DNA of 64,000 nt, taken from the NCBI GenBank assembly GCA_038373885.1, contig JAWZYV010011908.1:62001-126000 (forward strand). The letters are read 5' to 3'. The notes below the pieces were generated by a model. The model saw only the letters and a list, made by a program, of their open reading frames with translations. It did not search any database and was not told the DNA's origin. The DNA is from Cheiracanthium punctorium (lineage: Eukaryota; Arthropoda; Arachnida; Araneae; Cheiracanthiidae). The translations under genes were made by a program, and so were the position numbers. How positions within the stretch are numbered: the first letter of the stretch is position 1; the number at the start of each line of letters is the position of its first letter. This document shows, piece by piece, positions 55,012 to 63,631 of the stretch.

Positions 55012-55989
55012 GTGGCAGCTGAAATAAAAAAATGCAGACTTTTTGTTTATGATAAAACTACGAACTGTAATTTTCTTATTGATTCCGGTAGCGATATTTC
55101 ATGTATCCCAGCACCTTTAAATTGCAAATATAGTGCTCCTGAAGATTTTCTGTATGCTGCCAATGACTCTAAAATACCTATGTATGGCACTAAAGTGTTG
55201 GAAGTTGATTTGGGACTACGTCGAAGGTTCCAGTGGTCTTTTATTATAGCATAAGTTAATACTCCTATTATTGGTGCGGATTTTTTAAGGAATTATGGAA
55301 TCCTTATCGACTTAAGAAACAAAACTTTAATTGACTCCACTACTACATTACAAATTAGGGGAAAACTGACAGAAATGAAGAATCCTTCCATAAAGTTAAT
55401 TTAGGGGAACTCCCCTAATCATAAGCTTTTAGAGTCATTTCCAAATTTGGCAAATCCAATTTCAAATTTCAACGGTTCAGCATTGCATAATACAAAGCAC
55501 TATATAGAAACAAAGGGTGCTCCAGTATTTTCTAGGCCTAGACGACTGCATCCAAAGTCATTAGAAATACTAAAAAAGGAATTTAGATTTCTAATGGAGC
55601 AAGGAATTTGTCGACCCTCTAAATCGCCGTGGGCCTCACCAATACATGTTGTTCCAAAATCAAACGGCACATACAGAATATGTGGAGATTACCGGAGATT
55701 AAATTCTATCACTGTCCCTGACAGATACCCCATTCCACATATTCATGACATAACAAATGTCCTTCATAAAAAATCGATTTTTTCAAAAATTGATATCGTC
55801 AGAGCATATTATCATATTCCAGTAAACGAAGATGACATCCCTAAAACATGTGTTACAACACCTATCGGGAACTTTGAGTTCTTGTCCATGCCGTTTGGTC
55901 TGAAATGTGCTCCAATGACATATCAAAGGTTTATGAATGAGGTCCTTGCGGATTTAAATTTTGCTTTGCATATCTGGATGATATTTTAA
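55012..55989 (+). pseudogene. Protease and RT N-terminal half of element 4
   Basis: The protease has FLIDSGSDISCIPA and IIGADFLRNYGILID. The RT shows FSRPRRLHPKSLEILKKEF, SPWASPIHVVPKSNG, CGDYRRLNSITVPDRYP, FSKIDIVRAYYHIPV and SMPFGLKCAPMTYQRFM. Stops interrupt it at 55252-55254 and 55402-55404. The frame is lost immediately before the catalytic box: AYLDDIL is read in another frame at about 55965-55990, with an additional stop at 56006-56008. Confidence 0.8.
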
Positions 55990-56345
55990 CATTTTCAGAG
56001 AGTGAATAAGATCATCTTGAACATGTTAAACTAGTGTTTGAAAGATTAAATAAATACGGTTTAAATGTGAACCGATCGAAAAGTTTATACGGTCAACGTA
56101 CGATTGAATTTTTGGGTCATGAAATTTCAGAGGCAGGCATAAAACCACTCGAGGGTAAAGTTAAAGCAATCTTAGATTACCCTAGGCCTGAAGATTTATG
56201 CGAATTAAGAAAATATTTGGGACTGATTAACTTTTATCGCAAATTTATAAAACACGCTGCTGACAATTTGGCTAAATTAACAGACTTGTTGAAAGGAAAA
56301 AAAAAAAGAATGATCGAACGAAAATCACATGGTCTCAAGACTTAA
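55960..56345 (+). pseudogene. RT C-terminal part of element 4
   Basis: Catalytic AYLDDIL, then (from 56034) FERLNKYGLNVNRSKSLYGQ, IEFLGHEISEAGIKPLEGKV and LRKYLGLINFYRKFIKHAAD, the thumb and connection regions. An A10 run at 56298-56307 causes the next frame change into the RNase H frame. Confidence 0.75.
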
Positions 56346-58084
56346 TTGACTCTTTCGAGAAATCAAAACAGGCACTTTCGGATGCTACTTTATTGTCATT
56401 CCCCAGTGCAGATGGTAAACTTGTTTTGCATAGTGATGCAAGTGATACTGCTATCGGTGCCACACTTAGTGAATTGGATGGTTCTGATTACAAACCATTA
56501 GCATTCTTTTCTCGACGGCTATCCCCCTCGCAGGCAAAGTATTCAAGTTTTGACCGTGAACTTTTGGCAATGTATGAATCTGTAAAATTTTTTAGACATA
56601 TGTTAGAAGCACGAAATTGTCAAATAATTACAGATCACAAACCTATTGTTGAGGCTTTTCGTAAAGTGCGGGACACGCATACAAATAAGCAAGCAAGAGG
56701 GATTTCATTTATATCAGAATTTACTACTGACATTAAGCATATTAAAGGAGAATTAAACGAAGCTGCAGATGCTTTGTCACGTATAAATGAAATTTCTGTT
56801 CCCGGCAACTTGAATTTTGAAGACCTTGCTAAGGATCAAACATCAGATGAGGAACTAAAGAACTTAATTTCAAACCCTGATCCTGGACTTCAATTAAAAT
56901 CAATAACATTGCCAAATACAACTACAAAGCTTTACTGTGATATTAGTACGAGTAAAGTTCGGCCTTATGAAACTGCAAAGTTTCGCAAACAGGTTTTCAG
57001 AAACTTACATTGTCTTTCGCACCCTGGCATCAGAGCTACTTTAAATCTCATTCGAAAAAGATTTGTTTGGCATTCTATGAATAAAGATTGCCGCGAATGG
57101 GCACGTCAATGCCTCGATTGTCGACAATCAAAGGTATCTAAACACACGAAATCGAGACATCAGCAAATTGAAATGCCTGGGACACGGTTCCAGCACATTC
57201 ATTGCGACATTGTTGGTCCCTTTCCAGAATCTCAGGGATTTTCTTATTGTTTAACCGTCATTGATCGTGTTACTCGTTGGCCAGAGGCGTATCCAATAAA
57301 GGATATATCCGCAGAAAAAGTTGCACAGACCCTTTACAGGGAATGGATCGTACGTTTTGGCACACCTTTAAAAATAACTACAGATCAAGGAAGACAGTTC
57401 GAGTCTGATCTGTTTAAGCAGCTTGCTCGACTATTCGGCATAGAAAAATAGAGAACATCTCCTTATAATCCAAAAGCGAATGGCCTTGTTGAAAATTTTC
57501 ACAGACCTCTGAAGACAGCCATAATAGCTCATAAAACCAGTAGTTGGACAGAAGTTTTCCCAACAATTCTCTTGGGCTTTAGATGTGCATTAAAGGAGGA
57601 TGTTGAGGCAACGCCTGCAGAGCTACTGTACGGGACATCGTTAAGGCTTCCAGGTGACTTTTATGACCCCAGTGTCAAGATCACGGATTTACGGCTCTAT
57701 GTGGAAAAACCCCGCAAACATATGCGATTACTAAAGCCAAGGCCCACATCTATGCATAACAACAACCCAGTATTTGTCCATAAAAATTTAAAGGACTGTT
57801 CGCACGTTTTTGTGAGATATGATAGAGTTCGTGGATCACTACAACCACCATATAACGGACCATACCCAGTGCTGTCACGGAAAGAAAAACATTTCTACGT
57901 ATTGGTTGATGGAAAGAAACAGGTTGTCGGTATAGATAGACTCAAGCCTGCATTCAAGGTGTCGAGTCCTCCTGATGAGAAGGTAGAAAAAACGCAGACT
58001 AACTGTGATCCTGAAAGTAGAACTCAAAGCTACACACGTTCTGGAAGAAGAGTTAGATTTCCAGACCGGTTGGTTGTGTCATGA
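56310..58084 (+). pseudogene. RNase H and integrase of element 4, one internal stop
   Basis: RNase [49 protein letters not shown]. The integrase zinc finger is [17 protein letters not shown] ... CLDCRQSK. The core has [14 protein letters not shown] (Asp 1), [12 protein letters not shown] (Asp 2) and NPKANGLVENFHR (Glu), so all three catalytic residues are present. A TAG at 57449-57451 lies between Asp 2 and Glu in the same frame. The C-terminus ends RRVRFPDRLVVS and the stop lies 37 bp before the LTR. Apart from the TAG, more than 580 codons are open. Confidence 0.85.
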
Positions 58085-58105
58085 TGTGTATCGTGTTCAA
58101 GAACA

Positions 58106-58119
58106 CTGGGGAGGGGGTA
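58106..58119 (+). other. Polypurine tract of element 4
   Basis: CTGGGGAGGGGGTA lies directly before the 3' LTR start TGAGGCG, the expected place for the plus-strand primer. Confidence 0.7.
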
Positions 58120-58120
58120 C

Positions 58121-58392
58121 TGAGGCGAACAAGTTAAAAAGTTTTGAAACTTTTCACCTCAAGTTAAATTTAACTTTTATAGTGCCCTTGCTGCTCAATA
58201 GATGGCAGCAGAGTCGCGCTCGTGAGGAATGAAGATCTCAGTTGATTCTGAAGGAAGCAGATCAGTTCTGCGTCTGCCGGCATCAGTGATGTTGTTCAAG
58301 TTTAAGATTGTATTCCTGTTTTAGTTGTGTTTTATTAAATAAGATATGTTTTAAATATAGTGTCTTCAATGCCTCCAAAACTACACGCAACA
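58121..58392 (+). repeat. 3' LTR of element 4
   Basis: 272 bp, TGAGGCGAAC...CGCAACA. It contains ATAGATGGCAGCAGAG and a possible polyadenylation region (ttattaaataag). No second full LTR is in the window, so the right end is set by the TG...CA rule only. Confidence 0.6.
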
Positions 58393-58662
58393 TATTAGGG
58401 ATTGTGATCCTTGGGGGTGAGGGCACTCCACTACTCAATTGTTAGGAAAAGTAACTGTAAACCTTACCTTAAAGGTTCCATGACATGTGGTTGTGTTTTT
58501 CTTTATTATAACTGAATGCTGTATAACTTAACTTTAATTATTTGCCTTAAAATCTAAAGGCACAGATAGCTCTTATTTTTCTTAATTAGAGTTCGTACTT
58601 AACACTATTCTAATATCAACGCTTCAAACAAGCACCTAATTGCTGCAAAACGTTTTGCATAA

Positions 58663-59139
58663 TGTGTTTCTGTTTTTGGCCGCTAGAGGCGCTGTACTCC
58701 CGGCGACTTGCCGCGGAGCTATTTTCTCCTTTTTCTTTTCACGTCATAGGTCCGCAGTCATTAGTGACGTCGTTGCCTGGCCGACAGTATAAAAGTTCGC
58801 CGTTCGCCGCGATGGAGAGAGGAGAGGCGAAAAGGGTGATGCGACAAGAAGTGTGTAGAAGGACGCTCGTGGCCAGCCGTGTGAGATGCTCTGAGCTGAG
58901 TCAAGCGATTAACCTGGAGCCTTCCCGCCGCCGCTTTCAAAAAAAGCCTTTTGATTACGCCACTGCAAGTTTATCTCAAGACGATGCTGTTCGACCCGGT
59001 ACCATAGGCTGGTTTGTTGTCCAGAACGTCCGACGACACATAGATGCTGTACCACATCAAATACCTGTTTTTTTTCCTTTGTTCATCCCCATCTGTATAC
59101 AAGCCTTCATACCTCATTACTAAAATAAAAGAATTATCA
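58663..59139 (+). mobile_element. Possible solo LTR
   Basis: GC-richer block with LTR features on the plus strand: TG start, TATAAAA (58788-58794), and AATAAA (59124-59129) about 10 bases before a CA end. A phrase near the start, GCCGCTAGAGGCGCTGTACT, is of a kind frequently found in arthropod Gypsy LTRs. No target duplication was found and the ends are provisional. The ORF at 58662-59123 is probably incidental. Confidence 0.45.
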
Positions 59140-59239
59140 AGGTAAACGATTTTGTCATCTTTTACCTGGCAAGCCCTCAATTCATTTTCTTACTAGCTTT
59201 CACTGCTTAAAATTTTGAAGTATAAAAACTCTGCTAAAC

Positions 59240-59642
59240 ACAGACATCAATTACGAAGGTAGCAAACTGATGAAAACTTCAGAAGGGCTAACTTGTCGAT
59301 GGAAGCAGTCAACTCCCAAAACTCTTTATTATCTGCCAAGGTCAGAGCTTTATGAATTTCAGAGTCTCTGACGCCTTCAATAAAATGTTTCACTGCAACT
59401 TCTCCTCGGACATTATCAGAGTAGTTGCCGTAGGTTAGATGACACAGCCTACTATGTCCGAAGACAGCTCTTTAAGATTCTAACCAAATCTCTTCATCCT
59501 TGACTTAAGTTGTATTCTACTATACTCTTTCTGGCACTTCTCACCGAATTTCAACTCCAGGGCACTCGCAAGGGCTTCAAAATCTCCTACCTTCGTCGCT
59601 CCGATGGTTTCTCGTACGTTAATTGCGTCTCCGCTAAGAGGT
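59240..59642 (-). pseudogene. Gypsy gag fragment, antisense
   Basis: Minus strand reads GDAINVRETIGATKVGDFEA, LASALELKFGEKCQKEYSRI and LKSRMKRFG, then after a stop NLKELSSDIVGCV. The pattern 'L..AL..RFG.....(D/E)Y...L..R.......L.E...D...L' is that of a Gypsy-type gag (a family with 'RFG' and 'LKSR'). Stops throughout. The N-terminal side is cut exactly where the terminal transposon begins (59643), so the rest of this gag may reappear beyond that transposon, outside the window. Confidence 0.6.
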
Positions 59643-60332
59643 GGGTCATTCCACGTCAAATCAAACAAAAAACTGGAAAAAAGTCACCACACCAACTTAG
59701 ATTTTCCTCAAATTTTATATAGGGGATTCATAGGCTAATACATCAACAAATCTCAATTTTGGAGGTTCTACGATCATTAATTACCGAGAAATTAATTATG
59801 CAAATTTTTAAGTTTTCTGCAAGATGCGCCAACTTTTTTCTCAATTCCTTAAATAATTCCTTACCTGTAAAAGTTACTGAAGTGAAAATTTGTTTCTAGG
59901 AGTAACTTTTTACGCTGATTCCAAAAATGTTATCGAAATTTGCGTATCTTCTATAGTTTATGCATGAGCACTGCATTTGCTAAAAAACTTCATGAATTTT
60001 TTTCGGCATGTCTGATCACAGACACATGTTTTAAATTTTTATATGTTGTTAAGATGGAATAATCCTACATCCCAAAAACTTTTCATCTTGGCTTTCTGCT
60101 CAGGACCAGAGGAAAAAAAATTGTTTGTATGTACCTATATATGAGGATTTTCATATGCAGCATTTATAAGTAAGATGTGAAAATTCAGAAGCGTTAGTCA
60201 ATTTTCCTATGTCTTTTAAATTGATATCAGAAATTTAACTGCTACTCAAAGTATTTGCAAAAACTAGAAAATACGTAAAATTGCTTGCATCGGAAAACGT
60301 AAAACAAACAAACAACAAAAAATGCATGTTAC
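59643..60332 (+). repeat. Left terminal inverted repeat of the terminal transposon
   Basis: About 690 bp, pairing with 63632-64000 and beyond. Landmarks in both arms: 'atgcatgagcactgcatt', 'atctgatcacagacacatg'-like, 'cctatatatgaggatttt' and 'aaaacaaacaaacaaca'. No coding sequence. Confidence 0.85.
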
Positions 60333-60637
60333 ACGCAGTGTTAAATTAAAAAGAATTCTAAAATTAAAATTTAGAATTATTTTTAATTTAATCCTGCTGT
60401 GTTTGGCAATCATCCATCAACCAATAAATCTTTTGAATTCTGTATGACATTCAAGTCAATAGAAGGAACAAAGTTTGTTGAAAGAATTGAATTCCTGTAA
60501 GTTACAGTACTTATTTACCTTTAACAGATTGCGAACAAAATTGTGCTTTGGCTAGTTTTGTGGATGGATACAGCAATTTAAAATAGGTTTTACTGTATAC
60601 TGTATTAAATTTGTATTTCACAGCAAGTAGCATAGTG

Positions 60638-61327
60638 ATGTCAGGCACATTGTCAAATTGCACATTTGGTGATATATTGCAGAATAAATGTCATGTAACC
60701 AGTTATTCACGGCAAACGGGATTTTTTAAATGGGATAGTTTTACAGAAGAGCAAAAAGAACTAATTGCACTGAGGTCTGACGTGCAAAGTGAGCAACTTA
60801 ATAATAATACAACTATTTGTTTTCACCATGAAAAATTGTTGCTTTCATCATATGATCAACTTCAAAGGTACTGTTGTAATCCATTTCAGTCTCATAGTAG
60901 ACGCATCAAGAAGAGTTTGAGATCTGTGTCATCGGAATTTGCAAAAGAACACAGCAATCTTAAACTAGGGCAAAAGTTATGTCCCCAGTGTCGAACTCGA
61001 ATAACAGGAACTAAAGCATGCTACAATGAAACTATTTCAAAACCTGGGCATCTCGAGACTGAAAGTACACCTCAGGAACTTTCTGTACCAGAAGGCACTG
61101 GAAGTTTCAATGAAACTATTTCAAAAACTGGGAATCTTGAGACTGAAAGTGCACCTCAGGAACTTTTTATACCAGAAGGCACTGAAAGTTTGAATATAAG
61201 TATCTTAAATCTTGGATGCACGCCTGTCAAGTTGCACGGGATTAATAAAAAAAACGTCAAAGTTATGGAAAAAGAAAATCAGCAGAGGCATGTTCACTAT
61301 TGCAGAAGAAATTTGCAACAGAGCTAA
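60638..61327 (+). CDS. Transposase part A (N-terminal zinc-binding region)
   Basis: Start chosen at the first ATG of the frame (60638, MSGTLSNCTFGDILQNK). A 'tttgtatttcacag' just upstream looks like a splice acceptor, so an earlier exon is possible. Residues show ICFHHEKLLL, YCCNPFQSHSRR and LCPQCRTRI, three Cys/His clusters consistent with zinc binding. A 28-residue tandem repeat (NETISKPGHLE.. then NETISKTGNLE..) follows. The useful frame ends at the A8 run 61247-61254; residues after HGINKK (about 61255 onwards) look out of frame. I recall similar proteins, unnamed, in many arthropod and cnidarian genomes, but cannot verify this here. Confidence 0.7.
   Translation: MSGTLSNCTFGDILQNKCHVTSYSRQTGFFKWDSFTEEQKELIALRSDVQSEQLNNNTTICFHHEKLLLSSYDQLQRYCCNPFQSHSRRIKKSLRSVSSEFAKEHSNLKLGQKLCPQCRTRITGTKACYNETISKPGHLETESTPQELSVPEGTGSFNETISKTGNLETESAPQELFIPEGTESLNISILNLGCTPVKLHGINKKNVKVMEKENQQRHVHYCRRNLQQS
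61025..61192 (+). repeat. 84-bp tandem duplication inside transposase part A
   Basis: Two in-frame units of 84 bp (61025-61108 and 61109-61192), 28 residues each, about 85-90% identical at the protein level. The reading frame is kept, so it adds a repeat to the linker between the zinc-binding head and the catalytic part. Confidence 0.85.
61249..61255 (+). promoter_or_regulatory. Candidate -1 frameshift site A-AAA-AAC
   Basis: In frame A the codons read AAA-AAA-AAC, so the heptamer A-AAA-AAC has the phase required for tandem slippage by -1, and the -1 frame is exactly the frame of part B. The same result would follow from loss of one A from an A9 run. I have not identified a downstream pseudoknot. 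Confidence 0.45.
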
Positions 61328-62910
61328 ATGTTCCTCTAGAGACTCTGGATCAATCAAACGAAAAGCAGTGTACTGACTGTAAAGATTTAGACTGCCTCAT
61401 TGAACTTTTGAAAGAAAAGTGTAAAATCTCATCTGGACAAGAGGTTTTGAAATTATTAACTCTTGTACCGAGTAGTTGGAGCTGTCAGAAGACCGCTTAT
61501 GAATTTGGTGTCTCAACTTACATGGCCAATAAGGCTAGAAAGCTTAAAAAGGATCATGGTATTTTGGCAGAACCTGAAAAAGTAAAAGGAAAATCTATTT
61601 CCAATGAGGTAGCTGAAAAAGTAAGAAAGTTTTACGAAGATGATGAATTTTCCAGAATGTGTCCTGGAAAGAAAGAATTTGTTTCGGTAAGAGATTCTGA
61701 AACTGGCACAAGAATTCACATGCAAAAGCGACTACTTTTTGTAAATTTAAAGGAACTGCATTTGGCTTTCCAAGAAAGGTATCCGCAACTAAAAATCGGT
61801 TTGTCAAAATTTTCTTCTTTACGACCACCTTGGTGTGTTACTGTCACTGCCCGCGGAGTTCATTCGGTATGTGTTTGTGAGACTCATCAAAACTTGAAGC
61901 TACTGTCTGCAGCATTACCGACAAAAATGGAGTACAGAAGCCTCCTCTCCTTTATAGTATGCTCTGTTGACTCAAGAAATTGTATGCTCCACAGATGTGA
62001 GAATTGTCCTGGGTCTGAAGCCTTGGAGCAGTTTATTCTGGATACATTTAATGAAAATGACGTGGAACCTGATGACAATATTGCCTATCAACAGTGGGTT
62101 CACAATGGACAATCTAAACTAGTTAATTTGACATCAACAGTTGAAGAATTTACGAAAGAGTTGTGTAAAGCAGCAGATCAAGCAACAATACATCATTTCA
62201 CTACGAAATCCCAATCATTGTATTTAAGAAATCTTAAAGAAAATATTGCAGCTGAAACAGAAGCAGTCCTTTTACTCGACTTTTCGGAAAATTATTCTTT
62301 TGTTTGCCAAGATGCTATTCAAGGTTTCCACTGGGACACAACGCAAGCTACACTTCACCCTTTCGTACTTTATTTCAAAAATGAAATAGAGACAAGTTTG
62401 AAATGCTTAAGTATGTGTGTCATTAGTGATGAACGTGAACATATTATCTCTACAGTTCATTATTTTATAAAAGTAATTATGCAATATATCAAAGAAGTAT
62501 TGCCAGGTTTAAAACTCATACATTATTTTAGTGACGGTTCAAGTGCGCAGTATAAAAACTATAAAAACTTTGTTAATTTATGTTTACATGAGAACGATTT
62601 TAATATCCGGGCTGAATGGAACTTCTTCGCCACCTCACATGGAAAAAGTCCATGTGATGGGATTGGGGGCACTGTAAAGAGGCTTGCAGCACGTGCAAGT
62701 TTGCAAGCCATACAGGATAACCACATTCTTACTCCTTTTGATTTATTTAATTGGGCAAATTCTAATATAAATGGTATAAAGTTTTTTTTGTGTCCCATGC
62801 TGATGTTAAGCAACATGCCAAAAGCTTGGAAATTCGTTTTCGGACTGCGAAAACAGTGCCTGGAACTCGCAGTCATCACAGGTTTGTTCCAAGCAACAAT
62901 TGTGAGTTGA
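61249..62910 (+). CDS. Transposase part B (catalytic core)
   Basis: Open from just after a stop at 61246. It starts KKRQSYGKRKSAEACSLL, which continues part A naturally. In order: CTDCKDLDCLIELLKEK and a helix-turn-helix-like region (KTAYEFGVSTYMANKARKL, about residue 80); FYEDDEFSRMCPGKKEFV; a Cys/His cluster HSVCVCETHQNLKLL; CMLHRCENCPG. The probable RNase H-like catalytic region has LLLDFSENYSF (Asp, 62278-62280), FSDGSSAQYKN (Asp, 62533-62535) and FFATSHGKSPCDGIGGTVKR, where the third acidic residue should lie. The useful frame ends at a T8 run (62782-62789); the last 40 codons are out of frame. Everything between the runs is undamaged over more than 500 codons. Confidence 0.8.
   Translation, partial: KKRQSYGKRKSAEACSLLQKKFATELNVPLETLDQSNEKQCTDCKDLDCLIELLKEKCKISSGQEVLKLLTLVPSSWSCQKTAYEFGVSTYMANKARKLKKDHGILAEPEKVKGKSISNEVAEKVRKFYEDDEFSRMCPGKKEFVSVRDSETGTRIHMQKRLLFVNLKELHLAFQERYPQLKIGLSKFSSLRPPWCVTVTARGVHSVCVCETHQNLKLLSAALPTKMEYRSLLSFIVCSVDSRNCMLHRCENCPGSEALEQFILDTFNENDVEPDDNIAYQQWVHNGQSKLVNLTSTVEEFTKELCKAADQATIHHFTTKSQSLYLRNLKENIAAETEAVLLLDFSENYSFVCQDAIQGFHWDTTQATLHPFVLYFKNEIETSLKCLSMCVISDEREHIISTVHYFIKVIMQYIKEVLPGLKLIHYFSDGSSAQYKNYKNFVNLCLHENDFNIRAEWNFFATSHGKSPCDGIGGTVKRLAARASLQAIQDNHILTPFDLFNWANSNINGIKFFLCPMLMLSNMPKAWKFVFGLRKQCLELAVITGLFQATIVS
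62784..62790 (+). promoter_or_regulatory. Candidate second -1 slippery site U-UUU-UUG
   Basis: Frame B reads AAG-TTT-TTT-TTG. Slippage by -1 on T-TTT-TTG leads directly to GTG-TCC-CAT, the beginning of part C. One missing T (T8 instead of T9) gives the same picture and is the simpler reading. Confidence 0.35.
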
Positions 62911-63305
62911 CCCTATATCGATTATCGACAGATGATGAAAATACTGGGTTCAGAGTTAGTCTCACTGTGAATAAGAAACGTGCAACGAGTATAAGTACTG
63001 ATGACTTGCAACCAGGAGTTTATGTAGCTGCAGTATACGACGACAACTGGTTCATTGGCTGCATAAGTGAAAAAGATTCTTTTGAAACAGACCTACTTAT
63101 AACTTTTATGCAGAGACATACAAAGACTAATGTGCTATTCTGGCCTTCTAGAGAGGATAGTTGTTTTGTTCCTTTTGAGCATGTGTTGTGTGTGACACCA
63201 GCACCTTCATTGACAGGTAGCACTGGACGACATTATTCTCTTGACAGTGATACAATTAAAAAAATTACTGTCGCATTTAATATGTTCAAGTCAGCTATAA
63301 AATAG
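62790..63305 (+). CDS. Transposase part C (C-terminal domain)
   Basis: Continues part B after NGIKFF with VSHADVKQHAKSLEIRFRTA, KTVPGTRSHHRFVPSN, then a small beta-rich module (YVAAVYDDNWFIGCISEKD, about residues 85-105) resembling a Tudor/chromo-like barrel that in several proteins binds chromatin marks, and VLFWPSREDSCFVPFEHVL. Ends at TAG 63303-63305. Overlaps part B by 121 bases in another frame. The barrel resemblance is by eye only. Confidence 0.75.
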   Translation: MSHADVKQHAKSLEIRFRTAKTVPGTRSHHRFVPSNNCELTLYRLSTDDENTGFRVSLTVNKKRATSISTDDLQPGVYVAAVYDDNWFIGCISEKDSFETDLLITFMQRHTKTNVLFWPSREDSCFVPFEHVLCVTPAPSLTGSTGRHYSLDSDTIKKITVAFNMFKSAIK

Positions 63306-63519
63306 TTTTTTTCTGTTTGTAAAATAGCTTTTATTCTTCTTATTTTGTCGTATTTCCATTTCTGTTTAATAAGCTTAGTTCAACATATTATTTATCGTAT
63401 ACAATTTCTTAAGAAGAGAAACATGTCTGTACATCACTTATATAATTTTAAATTAAAATCAGATATGGGTGCAATACTCAGGTATATTCGCAACTAAAAA
63501 TAATGTTTTGGATGTGTGT

Positions 63520-63522
<3 letters not shown>

Positions 63523-63572
<50 letters not shown>
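63523..63572. repeat. TA microsatellite
   Basis: (TA)n of about 25 units, between the transposase gene and the right inverted repeat. Confidence 0.95.
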
Positions 63573-63575
<3 letters not shown>

Positions 63576-63631
63576 CTCTACCGGAAAGTTCTGTCCGCTT
63601 TTTACATATATGCCGAAGAAATAAATTTTAA

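Larger units (their letters stand above)
54268..58392 (+). mobile_element. Decayed Ty3/Gypsy retrotransposon, element 4
   Basis: Gag C-terminal half, protease, RT, RNase H and integrase in order on the plus strand, followed by a purine tract (58106-58119) and a 3' LTR (58121-58392). No 5' LTR is present. Curiously, 54269-54289 (TGAGGCGAACAAGTTA...) repeats the first 20 or so bases of the 3' LTR, suggesting that nearly all of the 5' LTR and the gag start were deleted. Several stops and at least three frame changes show it is inactive. Confidence 0.85.

Noticed and set aside
58662..59123. 153-codon ORF
   Set aside because: It spans a probable solo LTR from end to end; basic and low-information, most likely incidental.
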